Positions 48,760 to 58,775 of a stretch of 64,000 bases of DNA are shown one piece after another. The translations under genes and the position numbers were made by a program. The notes below the pieces were generated by a model. The model did not search any database. It saw nothing but the letters and a program-made list of their open reading frames with translations, and was not told the DNA's origin. Location of the stretch: contig NZ_CP028940.1 of assembly GCF_013307205.1 (NCBI RefSeq), forward strand, positions 186,001-250,000, given 5' to 3'. How positions within the stretch are numbered: position 1 is the first letter of the stretch; each line of letters begins with the position of its first letter. Origin of the DNA: Polynucleobacter arcticus. GTDB taxonomy: Bacteria > Pseudomonadota > Gammaproteobacteria > Burkholderiales > Burkholderiaceae.

Positions 48760-49718
48760 TGAGTCAGCTAGTCAATCAATTTAATTCTGCTGGAGAGTTA
48801 ACGCATTTATTGACTTTGGAAGGTTTGCCCAAAGAGCAAATCCTCCATATTTTAGATACTGCCCAGCAGTTTGTGAGCGTAACGGATCCCGCGAGAGAAG
48901 TGAAAAAAGTTCCACTACTGCGTGGCAAGAGTGTATTCAACCTCTTTTTTGAAAATTCTACTCGTACTCGCACTACTTTTGAGATCGCAGCAAAGCGTTT
49001 ATCCGCTGATGTGATCAATTTAGATATTTCTACTTCTTCAACCGCTAAGGGCGAGAGCCTGTTAGACACGATTGATAACTTAGTGGCAATGCAGGCTGAT
49101 ATTTTTGTAGTTCGCCATAGCACTTCTAGGGCCCCCATTGAGATTGCGCAACATGTACCGGCGCATGTTCATGTCGTCAATGCCGGCGATGGTAGCAATC
49201 AGCATCCTACTCAAGGCTTGCTTGATATGTACACTATGCGCCACTTTAAAAAAGACTTTAGCGGTCTCAAGGTCGCTATCGTTGGCGATATTGTGCATAG
49301 CCGAGTGGCTAAATCCAATATCTGCGCCTTAAGAACTCTGGGTTGTACTGATATTCGTGTGATTGGTCCTGAAAGCCTTTTGCCAAGTGATTTGGATATG
49401 CTGGGTGTGAAGGTTTTTCACAGTATGGAAGAGGGTCTTAAGGGAGTTGATGTCGTCATGACCTTGCGGATTCAGAAAGAGCGTATGGAGGTCGGACAAG
49501 TTCCTGAAGGGGATGCATTCTTTAGGCAGTATGGCTTGACGCCCACACGCTTAGCACTGGCCAAGCCCGACGCGATCGTGATGCATCCAGGACCCATGAA
49601 TCGCGGTGTAGAAATTGACTCGGTAGTAGCAGATGGCCCCCAGTCAGTCATCCTGAATCAAGTTACTTTTGGTATTGCGGTGCGTATGGCTGTGATGTCG
49701 ATTGTTGCTGGTAACTAG
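48756..49718 (+). CDS. pyrB: aspartate carbamoyltransferase, catalytic subunit
   Basis: PyrB joins carbamoyl phosphate and aspartate, the committed pyrimidine step. The carbamoyl-phosphate site is [19 protein letters not shown], followed by [19 protein letters not shown] and [11 protein letters not shown]. The 320-residue length is usual. AGAGGAG precedes the ATG. In relatives pyrB is often followed by a pyrC-like dihydroorotase gene; here a sugar-transferase cluster begins 24 bp after the stop. Confidence 0.97.
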   Translation: MMSQLVNQFNSAGELTHLLTLEGLPKEQILHILDTAQQFVSVTDPAREVKKVPLLRGKSVFNLFFENSTRTRTTFEIAAKRLSADVINLDISTSSTAKGESLLDTIDNLVAMQADIFVVRHSTSRAPIEIAQHVPAHVHVVNAGDGSNQHPTQGLLDMYTMRHFKKDFSGLKVAIVGDIVHSRVAKSNICALRTLGCTDIRVIGPESLLPSDLDMLGVKVFHSMEEGLKGVDVVMTLRIQKERMEVGQVPEGDAFFRQYGLTPTRLALAKPDAIVMHPGPMNRGVEIDSVVADGPQSVILNQVTFGIAVRMAVMSIVAGN

Positions 49719-49742
49719 CTGACCGCATTAACGAATGCACTA

Positions 49743-51083
49743 ATGCAAAAAAGGAACTGGTTAATTCTGTCGCATGGTTTCAATATGGATGGTCGGGCAT
49801 CTAGTCTCACCATTACTGACAAGATTCCTTACTTATTGGAGTCTGGCATAAAGCCTCATGTCTTCAGTGCGATTACCGGAATTAAGGATAACCGCTTTCC
49901 GCATCAGCAATTTCTAGCATGGGGTCCGGCAGCTTTTCGTTTCGACTTCCGGCATTGGATTGCAAATCAATATGGTCGCGGACTTTTTTATAAGATTTCT
50001 ACTGGCTTAGTCTCGTTATTGCTTGCCCCATTCATCGCGCTGGAGAAATTCTTTCTTGGCTACTCTAGTCAATGGTCTTGGGCGATGCCGGCATATGCCC
50101 ATGGCTTAAAGTTAATCAGAGACGGTAAGGTCGATTTAATTTATTCGACTGGAGGCGCTTGGTCTGCCCACTTAGCAGGTTTATGGCTGAAGAAAAAAAC
50201 TGGACTGCCTTGGATTGTGGAAATTCATGACCCTTTAGTAATACGTAAAAATCCTGATGATTCTGGATTTGATAAGCCCAAAAACCGCGATGCACAATTT
50301 CGTCAATATTTAGAAAAGCAAATTTGCAAATATGCAGATTTAGCTTGGTGGTTTACCGATGGTGCTTTGCATTACGCAAAAGTGCGCAATCCCAATCTCA
50401 ATACCCCAAATAATGCCCATGGTTTTATGGTCCTTCCTGGTGCTGAGCCGCCAGGCGGCCTGAGTGCATCTAAGATACATTCCTATTCTGAGCATCTCAA
50501 TTTATGCCACTTTGGGTCTCTGGCTAATGACCGATCACTCTCCAGCATCCTGAGAGCCCTTGTTGCGCTATTCAACAAATTCCCCGAAGCAAGAGAGTGC
50601 ATTCGGGTGCATGCCTATGGTGCGCCCTTAGATCCTTTGACTGTGGAGGCAGTTAAAAATCTTCAGATGGAAGATATATTACTAGCCCATGGTCGATTGG
50701 AGAAAGACGCTGTAACTGGTAAATCGGGAAGAGAGCGGGTTATTGAAAAGATGCAATCTGCAGATGTGCTAATTCTTTTGCATGGCAACGATGAGTGGTG
50801 CGCTGAGTACATTCCGTCTAAGCTCTATGACTACCTTTGGACTGGAAGGCCGATTTGGGGTATTACGCATCGCAATCCCCAACTAGACCAGATGTTACTA
50901 GATCGGTCGGCCTACTTGAGCCCCCAGAGTGATGTAAAGGCTATTGAGCTTGCTGTAGAAAGAATTTGGTTGGACTGGAGAAATCAGCAATTGATTGAGC
51001 CTAAGTGGTTGCCAGTTGGCGTTGATCAGGCTGCGTATAGAATACTTTCAGAAGTTCAAAAAAATACTGAAAGAAGCGCTTGA
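49743..51083 (+). CDS. glycosyltransferase (GT4-like, two Rossmann domains)
   Basis: A 446-residue probable sugar transferase of GT-B fold. The N-terminal domain includes DLIYSTGGAWSAHLAGLWLKKKTGLPWIVEIHDPLV, typical of GT4 acceptor domains, and the C-terminal domain has LNLCHFGSLANDRSLSSIL and ADVLILLHGNDEWCAEYIPSKLYDYLWTGRPIWGIT, the nucleotide-sugar region with the conserved glutamate. It has no signal or membrane helix; a cytoplasmic role in O-antigen or LPS-outer-core assembly is likely. Sugar donor unknown. The next gene overlaps its stop by 4 nt. Confidence 0.8.
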   Translation: MQKRNWLILSHGFNMDGRASSLTITDKIPYLLESGIKPHVFSAITGIKDNRFPHQQFLAWGPAAFRFDFRHWIANQYGRGLFYKISTGLVSLLLAPFIALEKFFLGYSSQWSWAMPAYAHGLKLIRDGKVDLIYSTGGAWSAHLAGLWLKKKTGLPWIVEIHDPLVIRKNPDDSGFDKPKNRDAQFRQYLEKQICKYADLAWWFTDGALHYAKVRNPNLNTPNNAHGFMVLPGAEPPGGLSASKIHSYSEHLNLCHFGSLANDRSLSSILRALVALFNKFPEARECIRVHAYGAPLDPLTVEAVKNLQMEDILLAHGRLEKDAVTGKSGRERVIEKMQSADVLILLHGNDEWCAEYIPSKLYDYLWTGRPIWGITHRNPQLDQMLLDRSAYLSPQSDVKAIELAVERIWLDWRNQQLIEPKWLPVGVDQAAYRILSEVQKNTERSA

Positions 51084-51979
51084 AAGATCTCGTTCTCTAC
51101 TGCAAGTCTTATCGCCGAGATTTCCTCCGCTTAAAGAGATTACTTGCCTCGATTGATCGGTATAACATTGATCAAATACCATTTTATATTTCTACCCCAA
51201 GATCAGATAAAGCATTACTGGAGGAAACATTGGGTGTGATCGGGTATTTCTGGGTAGCTGATGAAGAAATTGTTTCGGCTAATCCAATGGCTAAGCTTAG
51301 TCAATATCAAGATATGCCCGGGAGGCTTTCTCAGCAAATCGTTAAAGCCGAGTTTTGGCGCCTGGGTTTTTCTGAGAACTATCTTTGCTTGGATTCAGAC
51401 AGCAAATTTATCCGTGATTTTCAACAATCAGATTTTGTCATTGATGGCAATGTACCCTATACCGTTTTGCATCAGAATAAAGAGTTGTTTCAAATGGCTG
51501 ATAACCGCGGACACATAAAGGTTGAGCGGGATTTACGGCTGGAAGCTGAGCGAGTAAAGGCTTTGTTTGAGCGGTCTGGCCCCATTTTTTATGGTGCACC
51601 ATCGCCTTTTAATTGGTCGGCAAAGGTTTGGAGATCTTTGGATCGGGAGTATTTGCAGCCACGAGGTATGACTATCTGGGACTTTATTACCCCGGAATTT
51701 CCAGAGTCATTGGTTTACTGCGAGACTTTATTGAAATACCATGCAATTCCTGTGATAGCAATAGAGCCTTTATTTAGGGTCTATCACTATGATTGGCAAT
51801 ACTATTTAATGAAACGTCTCGGCGAGACTGAAGAAAAAATTGCAAGACATTTTTTGGGTGTGATTTATCAATCAGCCTGGGATGTGAATAATCAGATTGA
51901 TTTGACCAATAAGTCCCTACCATCACGTCTTTTGCGAAGTATTAAGCGATTTGGACGTTATCTGCAGAGTTTTATCTAA
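51080..51979 (+). CDS. DUF6492-like protein, probable sugar transferase
   Basis: A 299-residue protein that I place in the DUF6492 group on the basis of LVLYCKSYRRDFLRLKRLLASI, the acidic ENYLCLDSDSKFIRDF motif (like the DxD site of GT-A enzymes), the VLHQNKELF segment and the YCETLLKYH motif. No function is established for the group; the location among sugar transferases suggests one in polysaccharide assembly. The start is TTG at 51080, overlapping the TGA of the preceding gene; the next methionine is some 70 residues in. The GT2 gene overlaps the stop by 1 nt. Confidence 0.65.
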   Translation: MKDLVLYCKSYRRDFLRLKRLLASIDRYNIDQIPFYISTPRSDKALLEETLGVIGYFWVADEEIVSANPMAKLSQYQDMPGRLSQQIVKAEFWRLGFSENYLCLDSDSKFIRDFQQSDFVIDGNVPYTVLHQNKELFQMADNRGHIKVERDLRLEAERVKALFERSGPIFYGAPSPFNWSAKVWRSLDREYLQPRGMTIWDFITPEFPESLVYCETLLKYHAIPVIAIEPLFRVYHYDWQYYLMKRLGETEEKIARHFLGVIYQSAWDVNNQIDLTNKSLPSRLLRSIKRFGRYLQSFI

Positions 51980-52911
51980 TGACTGTCACAACTGCATCTC
52001 CATTGGTAAGCGTATTAATGCCTGCATTTAATGCCGAGCAACACATAGCGCAAGCAATTAAGAGTATTTTGCAGCAAACCTATCCACATTTTGAACTGCT
52101 CATTCTGAATGATGGCTCCACAGATCAGACAGAAAAAATCATCGATCAATTTGATGATCAGAGAATTATAAAAATACATCTAAACCAGAATAAGGGTTTA
52201 GTAAATGCTCGCAATCAATTGGTTTCTGCGGCTAAAGGGCATTACATTGCTTTTTTAGATGCTGACGACATCGCCTTTCCAAATCGATTGCAGTTGCAGG
52301 TTTCTTTTTTAGAAAAACATAATGCAGATCTTTGTGGCGGGGCACATTATTCGCTTTACGAAAGTAGCGGACGAATGAAGGCATCAAAACAGCGATATTC
52401 AGATCCGGATATCCGTGCCTTGATTACTGTATGTAGCCCTTTATGCAATCCTGCTGTTATGGGTTTGGCGGATGCATTCAAGAGGCATCCTTTTAGACTT
52501 GGAAAAGATGGTGCAGAGGATTACTCGCTCTGGGTGGACTTGGCTTTGGCTGGATATCACTTCGCTAATCTGCGTGAAAAGTTAATTACTTATCGCATAC
52601 ATGATAGGCAAATTAGTCAGGTTCAGAATTCAGAAATAAACTGCATTTTTAATGATGGTAGAAGTGCTTATCTTGTGGGCCTTGGAATGGATGGCGAGTG
52701 TTATCCAAAATCAATTCCATTCTTCAATAGGTTGCAGTTGGCATTACCATTTATGTTGAGGTTAAATCAGAAAATTCCGAATGTTTCTGTGGCAGCCAAC
52801 TATGAAATCTTTGCACGTTTCCAATTTCGTGGCAACGGCGTATTCACACCATTTACTCGAATAGAGCGGATCCTAGTGGCGATGCTTGCATCGCTTAGGG
52901 GTAGGATGTAG
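51979..52911 (+). CDS. family 2 glycosyltransferase
   Basis: A 310-residue GT-A enzyme with the typical start PLVSVLMPAFNAEQHIAQAIKSILQQTY, FELLILNDGSTDQTEKI, the GLVNARNQL segment and the donor/metal motif FLDADDIAFPNRL. The acceptor region includes DGAEDYSLWVDLALAGYHF (the ED-like motif) and ITYRIHDRQIS. It is coupled to the preceding gene (TAATG overlap). It converges with the GT11 gene with only 2 bp between stops. Substrate unknown. Confidence 0.88.
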   Translation: MTVTTASPLVSVLMPAFNAEQHIAQAIKSILQQTYPHFELLILNDGSTDQTEKIIDQFDDQRIIKIHLNQNKGLVNARNQLVSAAKGHYIAFLDADDIAFPNRLQLQVSFLEKHNADLCGGAHYSLYESSGRMKASKQRYSDPDIRALITVCSPLCNPAVMGLADAFKRHPFRLGKDGAEDYSLWVDLALAGYHFANLREKLITYRIHDRQISQVQNSEINCIFNDGRSAYLVGLGMDGECYPKSIPFFNRLQLALPFMLRLNQKIPNVSVAANYEIFARFQFRGNGVFTPFTRIERILVAMLASLRGRM

Positions 52912-52913
52912 TT

Positions 52914-53798
52914 TTAGATTCGTTGCCAATGAGCTGGTAATAAATCATCCCAGTTCAACGCAGAATCATTGGTCCAGCGGCTTGGGCAAATCACTGTGTT
53001 AGCTGGATTCTTTGCTAGCCAGGCCGCCCACCAACTCAAGGAACTATTTGCTATTAAATGACTTTGACAGTGCGTCATTAACTCTAACTCTTGAGTGACC
53101 GCGTCACTACTCTCCAGAGTTTGAATAAAGGTAATCTTGTCTTGGTGGGGTAAATTTGATCTTGCCCAAACTAAGTCGTCTGAAAATACAAAAAAATGGG
53201 TGTCGGGATCCCTGCTTAGAAGGTTAGACATTCCTTGCACATAGTAATCTAGGCCAACAAAGCCATGTACCTTTGCTGCATTCGCCAGATGAACATAATC
53301 ACCACGCCGAACATGAACCATCGCAGATTTACTCGCTTGAATTTGATTCAAGTAGTTTTGGTAATGCGTATGTAGTGAGACTTTTAGGCTTATTTCAGAC
53401 TGTAATATGTTTTTGATCTGATCAAAGTAGCGATAAGACTGCCAATATCCCATCAGGTATAGGTTTTGAGCTTTAAAGGTGGGGGCTTTTGTTAGATAGG
53501 GATCGAAACAATATGGGGTTTTTTCTGAATAAACATAGGGGTTAACAGGCCACACTTTCTGAAGGATGCGGCGAATGAGCTTGGGCTTCTTTGGTGGCGA
53601 ATCAAGGGAAATGAAGGCCCCCTTAGTGTTTAACGTGGTGAGGAGTAATTCCCTGGGAGTAACGTCATCATAAGTCTTAGTGAACCAGCCTTGATCAATC
53701 AGCAGGGAGGTTTGGTGCCGATGCGCTAAGGCTCTAGCAGTGGCGTACTGAAATAATTGGTTTCCTAAGCCGCCTTGGAGCTGTACGATGATGTTCAT
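52914..53798 (-). CDS. alpha-1,2-fucosyltransferase-like GT11 protein
   Basis: A 294-residue GT11 protein. It has the N-terminal GGLGNQLFQYATARALAHR motif, the signature HVRRGDYV that binds GDP-fucose in this family, YYVQGMSNLLSRDPDTHFFVFSDDLVWAR, and the C-terminal SSLSWWAAWLAKNPANTVICPSRW. No GDP-fucose synthesis genes (gmd, fcl) are in the window, so the donor pathway must lie elsewhere. It is the only gene of the cluster on the minus strand. Confidence 0.9.
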   Translation of the reverse strand: MNIIVQLQGGLGNQLFQYATARALAHRHQTSLLIDQGWFTKTYDDVTPRELLLTTLNTKGAFISLDSPPKKPKLIRRILQKVWPVNPYVYSEKTPYCFDPYLTKAPTFKAQNLYLMGYWQSYRYFDQIKNILQSEISLKVSLHTHYQNYLNQIQASKSAMVHVRRGDYVHLANAAKVHGFVGLDYYVQGMSNLLSRDPDTHFFVFSDDLVWARSNLPHQDKITFIQTLESSDAVTQELELMTHCQSHLIANSSLSWWAAWLAKNPANTVICPSRWTNDSALNWDDLLPAHWQRI

Positions 53799-53879
53799 AA
53801 TTCTATAATTAGACCATCAGATGAGCTCAATTGGGAGTCTTGTCATGTAAAACTACATTCTTTGTATTTCAAGCTGAAT

Positions 53880-55103
53880 ATGACTCTTAACCACTTGTTG
53901 CAGCTTGCTAAAAAACGCAAAGTCAAACTACAGCGCTCATTTGAAAAGCATCAATTTGATTGGCGCTTCAATTCAACTAGCCTTCAACAGCATGATCTCA
54001 TTCTTGCTCAAGTGGAAAGTGCATTACGAAATAAGTTAATCCACGAAGATATAGAAAATTGCTTTAATTCAAATGACCCCCTAGTTCAGCAAGGAACTCG
54101 TTTGAGAATAGATTTAGAGGCACTTTTCAAAAATTGCATGACTGGGTTAAGTGACGAGCGCATCATGATTCAGATTCCGGAGGCACGTTTTTCTCCGGCG
54201 GGATTCTCGCTCTTCTCGAATTTGATGGAGAGCTTAAACTACATTGGTATTCCTGCGAGAGCTCTGGGCTGGGAAGAGGATACACAAATAGCATTAGATC
54301 AATTTAAGCCTACTGTTTTGCTCTCTAGTGATCATGATGAATATCTCCGTCGTATTGATTGGGGTGCCATTACTCGTTATAAAGCAAGCAAGCACTTGCG
54401 GGTAGGGTTAAGCGCTGCATTAGAAGAGTACGAGAGCTCGCCACTATTGCCACGGCTCGCGTGGGCAAAAAAATATCAAATCGATTTTTACTATAGCTAT
54501 AGAGATAAAGATTACGTCAAAAGTCGCAAAGAGTACCAGCCTTTTTTCGATGCAGGATTTAATATTATTTTTATTCCATTTGGCGCGAATATATTGCACT
54601 ATTTTCCTGTTGCAGAATTTGAGCGCGATCTAAACTACGTGTTGATGGCTTCCCGAAAGCGTGAGCACATTACTTATTTAAAAAATATTACATCCGAGTA
54701 TTCTGGATTTCTCGATGGGCCTGGCTGGAAGCAGGTGAAGAATTTTCAATTTAATCGAGAGCGAGATCGTTATATTTATGCACGCGCGAAGGTGGGTTTG
54801 AATGTCCATCTTCCGGAGCAAATTGATTGGGCATGTGAATTAAATGAACGTACTTATCAATTGGCGGCATGTGGTGTTCCCCAACTCATTGATCATCCAA
54901 TGCTCTTAGATAAGATGTTTGGGTCAAAGTCATTCTTTATTGCTGAATCACCTGCTCAATACTTCGAGTTATTTAAAGAATTAATGCATGACCCGCAATT
55001 GGGAGTTGAAAAAGCACTGTATGCGCAAAAGGAAGTTTTCGCTTCCCACACTACTTTTCATCGAGCCAAGTCTTTGATAGATCAGTTAAAATTATTAACA
55101 TAA
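53880..55103 (+). CDS. CgeB-like glycosyltransferase family protein
   Basis: A GT-B-like protein of about 407 residues. The C-terminal ~120 residues (RERDRYIYARAKVGLNVHLPEQ, DWACELNERTYQLAACGVPQLIDHPMLLDKMFG, YFELFKELMHDPQL) resemble the glycosyltransferase domain of CgeB-type proteins. The N-terminal part has no close family I recognise. ATG 53880 (MTLNHLLQLAKKRKV) is preferred; a longer frame starts at 53775 and overlaps the divergent GT11 start. The region is A/T-richer than the flanking core genes. rfbB follows after 57 bp. Confidence 0.7.
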   Translation: MTLNHLLQLAKKRKVKLQRSFEKHQFDWRFNSTSLQQHDLILAQVESALRNKLIHEDIENCFNSNDPLVQQGTRLRIDLEALFKNCMTGLSDERIMIQIPEARFSPAGFSLFSNLMESLNYIGIPARALGWEEDTQIALDQFKPTVLLSSDHDEYLRRIDWGAITRYKASKHLRVGLSAALEEYESSPLLPRLAWAKKYQIDFYYSYRDKDYVKSRKEYQPFFDAGFNIIFIPFGANILHYFPVAEFERDLNYVLMASRKREHITYLKNITSEYSGFLDGPGWKQVKNFQFNRERDRYIYARAKVGLNVHLPEQIDWACELNERTYQLAACGVPQLIDHPMLLDKMFGSKSFFIAESPAQYFELFKELMHDPQLGVEKALYAQKEVFASHTTFHRAKSLIDQLKLLT

Positions 55104-55160
55104 TCTTAATTCTTATCCACCGCATGAAGACACATAAGTAATTGTTTTAAAAGGTAAAAA

Positions 55161-56219
55161 ATGATCTTAGTAACTGGCGGTGCTGGCTTTATTGGTGGTA
55201 ACTTCGTGTTAGATTGGCTTGCTAACCCCAATGCCGATGGCATTCTAAATTTAGACAAATTAACTTACGCCGGTAATTTGACTACCCTGGAATCGTTAAA
55301 AGATGATCCTCGCCATGTCTTTGTGCATGGTGATATTGGCGACAAAGCTTTGGTTGCGCAATTGCTTAAGGATTATCAGCCGCGTGCTATTGTCAATTTT
55401 GCTGCTGAAAGTCATGTGGATCGATCGATTCATGGCCCTGCTGATTTTGTAAATACGAATATTGTGGGTACCTTTAATCTGCTTGAATGTGCTCGTGAAT
55501 ATTGGAATGGTTTAGACGACGCTGAGAAAAAAGCGTTTCGCTTTCATCACGTATCTACTGATGAAGTTTATGGTTCTCTATCCGCTACCGATCCTGCTTT
55601 TACGGAAACCAATTCCTATGAGCCCAATAGTCCTTATTCTGCATCTAAAGCAGCTTCAGACCATTTAGTTCGAGCCTGGTTTCACACATACGGTTTCCCG
55701 GTAGTCACTACGAATTGCTCCAATAACTATGGCCCGTATCATTTCCCAGAAAAGCTCATTCCACTGGTGATTCTTAATGCATTGAATAGCAAGGCATTGC
55801 CAATTTATGGCGATGGTCAACAGATTCGGGATTGGCTTTATGTCGGGGACCATTGTTCCGCTATTCGCGAGGTCTTAGCACATGGAAAATTAGGTGAGAC
55901 CTATAACATTGGTGGTTGGAATGAAAAGGCCAATATTGATGTTGTTAAAACCATCTGCACTATTTTGGATGAATTACAGCCGCGCCCTGATAACAAGTCT
56001 TATTCAGAGCAGATTACTTTTGTTAAAGATCGCCCTGGTCACGATCGTCGCTATGCCATTGATGCCGGTAAGGTAGAGCGTGAATTAGGTTGGCGTCCAG
56101 CAGAGACCTTTGATACCGGGATTCGGAAGACGGTGCAGTGGTATTTGGATAATCCAGTATGGGTAGAGGGTGTTGTTAGCGGCTCCTATCGTGACTGGTT
56201 GCAAAAGCAATACAGCTAG
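55161..56219 (+). CDS. rfbB: dTDP-glucose 4,6-dehydratase
   Basis: RfbB (RmlB) makes dTDP-4-keto-6-deoxyglucose, step 2 of dTDP-L-rhamnose synthesis. The 352-residue SDR protein has [11 protein letters not shown] (NAD site), [25 protein letters not shown] and the catalytic [18 protein letters not shown] lies before the ATG. The order rfbB-rfbD-rfbA-rfbC with short or overlapping junctions marks one operon that holds the whole pathway. Confidence 0.97.
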   Translation: MILVTGGAGFIGGNFVLDWLANPNADGILNLDKLTYAGNLTTLESLKDDPRHVFVHGDIGDKALVAQLLKDYQPRAIVNFAAESHVDRSIHGPADFVNTNIVGTFNLLECAREYWNGLDDAEKKAFRFHHVSTDEVYGSLSATDPAFTETNSYEPNSPYSASKAASDHLVRAWFHTYGFPVVTTNCSNNYGPYHFPEKLIPLVILNALNSKALPIYGDGQQIRDWLYVGDHCSAIREVLAHGKLGETYNIGGWNEKANIDVVKTICTILDELQPRPDNKSYSEQITFVKDRPGHDRRYAIDAGKVERELGWRPAETFDTGIRKTVQWYLDNPVWVEGVVSGSYRDWLQKQYS

Positions 56220-56235
56220 ACTACGCAAGCTACTA

Positions 56236-57225
56236 ATGAATATCCTGATATTTGGCAAAGATGGACAGTTGGGTAAAGCGTTTCATGTTTTATTAGACTC
56301 GCTATTGCCTGCTTTAGTGGCTAAGCCCAACATTCAATACGTTGGTCGTATTGAATGTGATCTGACGAATGAACAAGCTATTACAAGCCTGTTAAGTCAT
56401 TTTCAGCCGAACCTGATCATTAATGCATCAGCATATACCGCGGTTGATAAAGCCGAGACGGAACTGGATTTAGCATTTGCAGTCAATGCGAGATCTCCTG
56501 AAATAATGGCTCAATATGCTGCCCAGCATGGCGCTACTTTTTTACATTACTCAACAGATTATGTTTTTGATGGCGAGAAGTATGGATTTTATCTAGAGGA
56601 TGACATACGCAATCCTCTGGGGATTTATGGCAAGAGCAAGGCTGCTGGAGAAGAGGCAATTGCAAAAGCATTTTTGAGTAGTACTGCAAAAGAGACTGCT
56701 CAATATGCCATTTTCAGAACGAGTTGGGTTTATGGCGAAGGTGGCAATTTCATTCGTACTATTTTGCGTTTGGCTAAAGAGCGTGAAGACCTAAAAGTGA
56801 TTCATGATCAGTTTGGTGTTCCTACTAGTGCCCATTGGTTGGCACAAGTGAGTCTGAATTTAGCTGTAGATGACAGTATCCGATTAAGAAGATTCGCATC
56901 GGGTATTTATCACGCTGTACCTACCGGTGAAACGACGTGGTTTGGCTTAGCGTCTTTGGCTGTGCAGGCAGCTTTAGACGCCGGCGCTACTCTAAAGGCT
57001 AATCCAGGAGCTATCAAGCCCATTCAAGCTGTGGAATATCCATTACCCGCCCCAAGACCCATGAATTCAAGGATGTCTAGCGATAAATTGCGACTCGCTC
57101 TGGCCAGGTCCGAAGCCGATCATTCCAACTCTTATAATGAAGTGGCTAGGATTATTGAGTTTCCGGGGTGGGAGGCTATGGTGCGTGAATATGTATCTAA
57201 GCTGGCTCGCGATAAATTGATTTAA
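56236..57225 (+). CDS. rfbD: dTDP-4-dehydrorhamnose reductase
   Basis: RfbD (RmlD) performs the last step to dTDP-L-rhamnose. It starts [16 protein letters not shown] (cofactor loop) and contains [27 protein letters not shown], the catalytic [11 protein letters not shown] and [17 protein letters not shown] chose ATG 56236 (329 residues), 16 bp behind rfbB, over an earlier frame that overlaps rfbB by 50 nt and does not resemble the family. rfbA follows after 16 bp. Confidence 0.95.
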   Translation: MNILIFGKDGQLGKAFHVLLDSLLPALVAKPNIQYVGRIECDLTNEQAITSLLSHFQPNLIINASAYTAVDKAETELDLAFAVNARSPEIMAQYAAQHGATFLHYSTDYVFDGEKYGFYLEDDIRNPLGIYGKSKAAGEEAIAKAFLSSTAKETAQYAIFRTSWVYGEGGNFIRTILRLAKEREDLKVIHDQFGVPTSAHWLAQVSLNLAVDDSIRLRRFASGIYHAVPTGETTWFGLASLAVQAALDAGATLKANPGAIKPIQAVEYPLPAPRPMNSRMSSDKLRLALARSEADHSNSYNEVARIIEFPGWEAMVREYVSKLARDKLI

Positions 57226-57241
57226 GTATATTGGGACTGCA

Positions 57242-58171
57242 ATGGCGACTAATCGCAAAGGTATTATTTTGGCAGGAGGGTCTGGTACACGCTTATACCC
57301 AGTTACCCAAGCTGTTTCCAAGCAGCTCATGCCTGTCTATGACAAGCCGATGGTGTACTACCCATTAACAACTTTGATGCTTGCTGGCATTCGAGATATC
57401 TTATTGATTTCTACACCGCATGACACACCTCGCTTTACTGAATTGCTGGGGGATGGTTCGCAGTGGGGTTTGAATATTGAATATTGTGTCCAGCCTTCAC
57501 CTGATGGATTAGCTCAAGCATTTACTTTAGGTAAAAATTTCGTTGGTAATAATCCAAGCGCTTTGGTGCTTGGGGATAATATTTTTTATGGCCATGAATT
57601 GGTTGATCAACTCAATAGCGCTCATGATCGTACTAGTGGTGCTACGGTATTTGCTTATCACGTCACCGATCCAGAGCGTTATGGCGTTGTTGAATTTGAT
57701 AAAGATTACAAAGCACTCTCCATTGAGGAGAAGCCACTCATGCCGCGCAGTAGTTATGCGGTGACTGGCCTCTACTTTTATGACAATCAAGTCTGTGATA
57801 TCGCGGCCTCAATTAAGCCCAGTGCTCGTGGAGAGCTCGAGATTACCGATGTCAATCGCGCATATCTAGCCAAGAATGAACTCAGTGTAGAGATTATGGG
57901 CCGTGGTTTTGCGTGGCTAGATACTGGAACGCACGATTCACTATTAGACGCGGCTGGTTTTATTGCGACCTTACAAAAGCGTCAAGGTTTGATGGTGGCT
58001 TGCCCAGAAGAAATTGCTTATCGTCAAGGCTGGATTAGCGCAGAGGATGTTCTCAAGGTAGCTACTCAATTGAGCAAAAATAGTTATGGCCAATATTTAA
58101 CGAAGATTGTGAATGAACTGAATACGTCTGCTCAACCTGTTGCTTTATCGCATAAGAAGATGATTGGATGA
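57242..58171 (+). CDS. rfbA: glucose-1-phosphate thymidylyltransferase
   Basis: RfbA (RmlA) makes dTDP-glucose from glucose 1-phosphate and dTTP, the first step of the rhamnose pathway. The 309-residue protein has [47 protein letters not shown] and [17 protein letters not shown]. Its stop overlaps the rfbC start by 4 nt (ATGA). Confidence 0.97.
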   Translation: MATNRKGIILAGGSGTRLYPVTQAVSKQLMPVYDKPMVYYPLTTLMLAGIRDILLISTPHDTPRFTELLGDGSQWGLNIEYCVQPSPDGLAQAFTLGKNFVGNNPSALVLGDNIFYGHELVDQLNSAHDRTSGATVFAYHVTDPERYGVVEFDKDYKALSIEEKPLMPRSSYAVTGLYFYDNQVCDIAASIKPSARGELEITDVNRAYLAKNELSVEIMGRGFAWLDTGTHDSLLDAAGFIATLQKRQGLMVACPEEIAYRQGWISAEDVLKVATQLSKNSYGQYLTKIVNELNTSAQPVALSHKKMIG

Positions 58172-58734
58172 GTACCACTTCAAAACTTCTAGTGACGCCG
58201 ACAGCGATTCATGATGTGCTGATTATTGAGCCCAAAGTATTTGGTGATGAGCGTGGTTGGTTTACCGAATCCTTTAATGCGCAGGACTTTGCAGCGGCCA
58301 CTGGTTTGAATATGGAATTTGTTCAGGATAACCATTCTTTTTCTCGTCAATGGACTTTGCGTGGTTTGCATTATCAGTTAGAGCAGACCCAAGGTAAATT
58401 AGTACGTGTTGTTGCTGGTAGCGTGTTTGATGTCGCAGTGGATATTCGTAAAGATTCGCCTACTTACGGTAAGTGGGTGGGTGTTGAGCTAAGCGCTCAA
58501 AACCACAAGCAAATGTGGGTCCCTCCAGGCTTGGCTCATGGTTTCTTAGTTCTTTCAGAAACTGCAGAGTTTTTGTACAAAACTACGGATTACTATCATC
58601 CGCAAAGTGAAGCCTGTTTAGCCTGGAATGATCCTCAGATGAATATCAAATGGCCCTTTCCCCAAGGCATCAGCCCCAATATGAATGCCAAAGATTCTGC
58701 TGGCTTATCGTGGGATGCTGCTCCTAAGTTTTAA
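58168..58734 (+). CDS. rfbC: dTDP-4-dehydrorhamnose 3,5-epimerase
   Basis: RfbC (RmlC) epimerises the keto-sugar at C3 and C5. The 188-residue cupin protein has [39 protein letters not shown] with the catalytic histidine, [25 protein letters not shown] and [16 protein letters not shown]. The four rfb genes give a complete dTDP-L-rhamnose supply. It is followed by waaC after 41 bp. Confidence 0.97.
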   Translation: MSTTSKLLVTPTAIHDVLIIEPKVFGDERGWFTESFNAQDFAAATGLNMEFVQDNHSFSRQWTLRGLHYQLEQTQGKLVRVVAGSVFDVAVDIRKDSPTYGKWVGVELSAQNHKQMWVPPGLAHGFLVLSETAEFLYKTTDYYHPQSEACLAWNDPQMNIKWPFPQGISPNMNAKDSAGLSWDAAPKF

Positions 58735-58744
58735 TTAAATTGTG

Positions 58745-58773
58745 GAGCATTGTCAAAAGATAAGATAATGCTC
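58745..58773 (+). promoter_or_regulatory. hairpin directly in front of waaC start codon
   Basis: GAGCATTGTC (58745-58754) pairs with GATAATGCTC (58764-58773) over 10 positions, one of them G-T, with a 9-nt A-rich loop. It ends 2 nt before the waaC ATG at 58776 and covers the place of a ribosome site; no ordinary Shine-Dalgarno sequence is visible. There is no T-run, so it is not a terminator. Confidence 0.5.
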
Positions 58774-58775
58774 GC

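Noticed and set aside
48140..48760. PyrR-dependent attenuator in front of pyrR/pyrB
   Set aside because: The genes are contiguous or overlapping, and I found no anti-terminator/terminator hairpin pair or T-run in the junctions.
49726..49739. GCATT/AATGC hairpin between pyrB and the first sugar-transferase gene
   Set aside because: The stem has only 5 bp with a 4-base loop and no T-run. It is too weak to call a terminator or control element.
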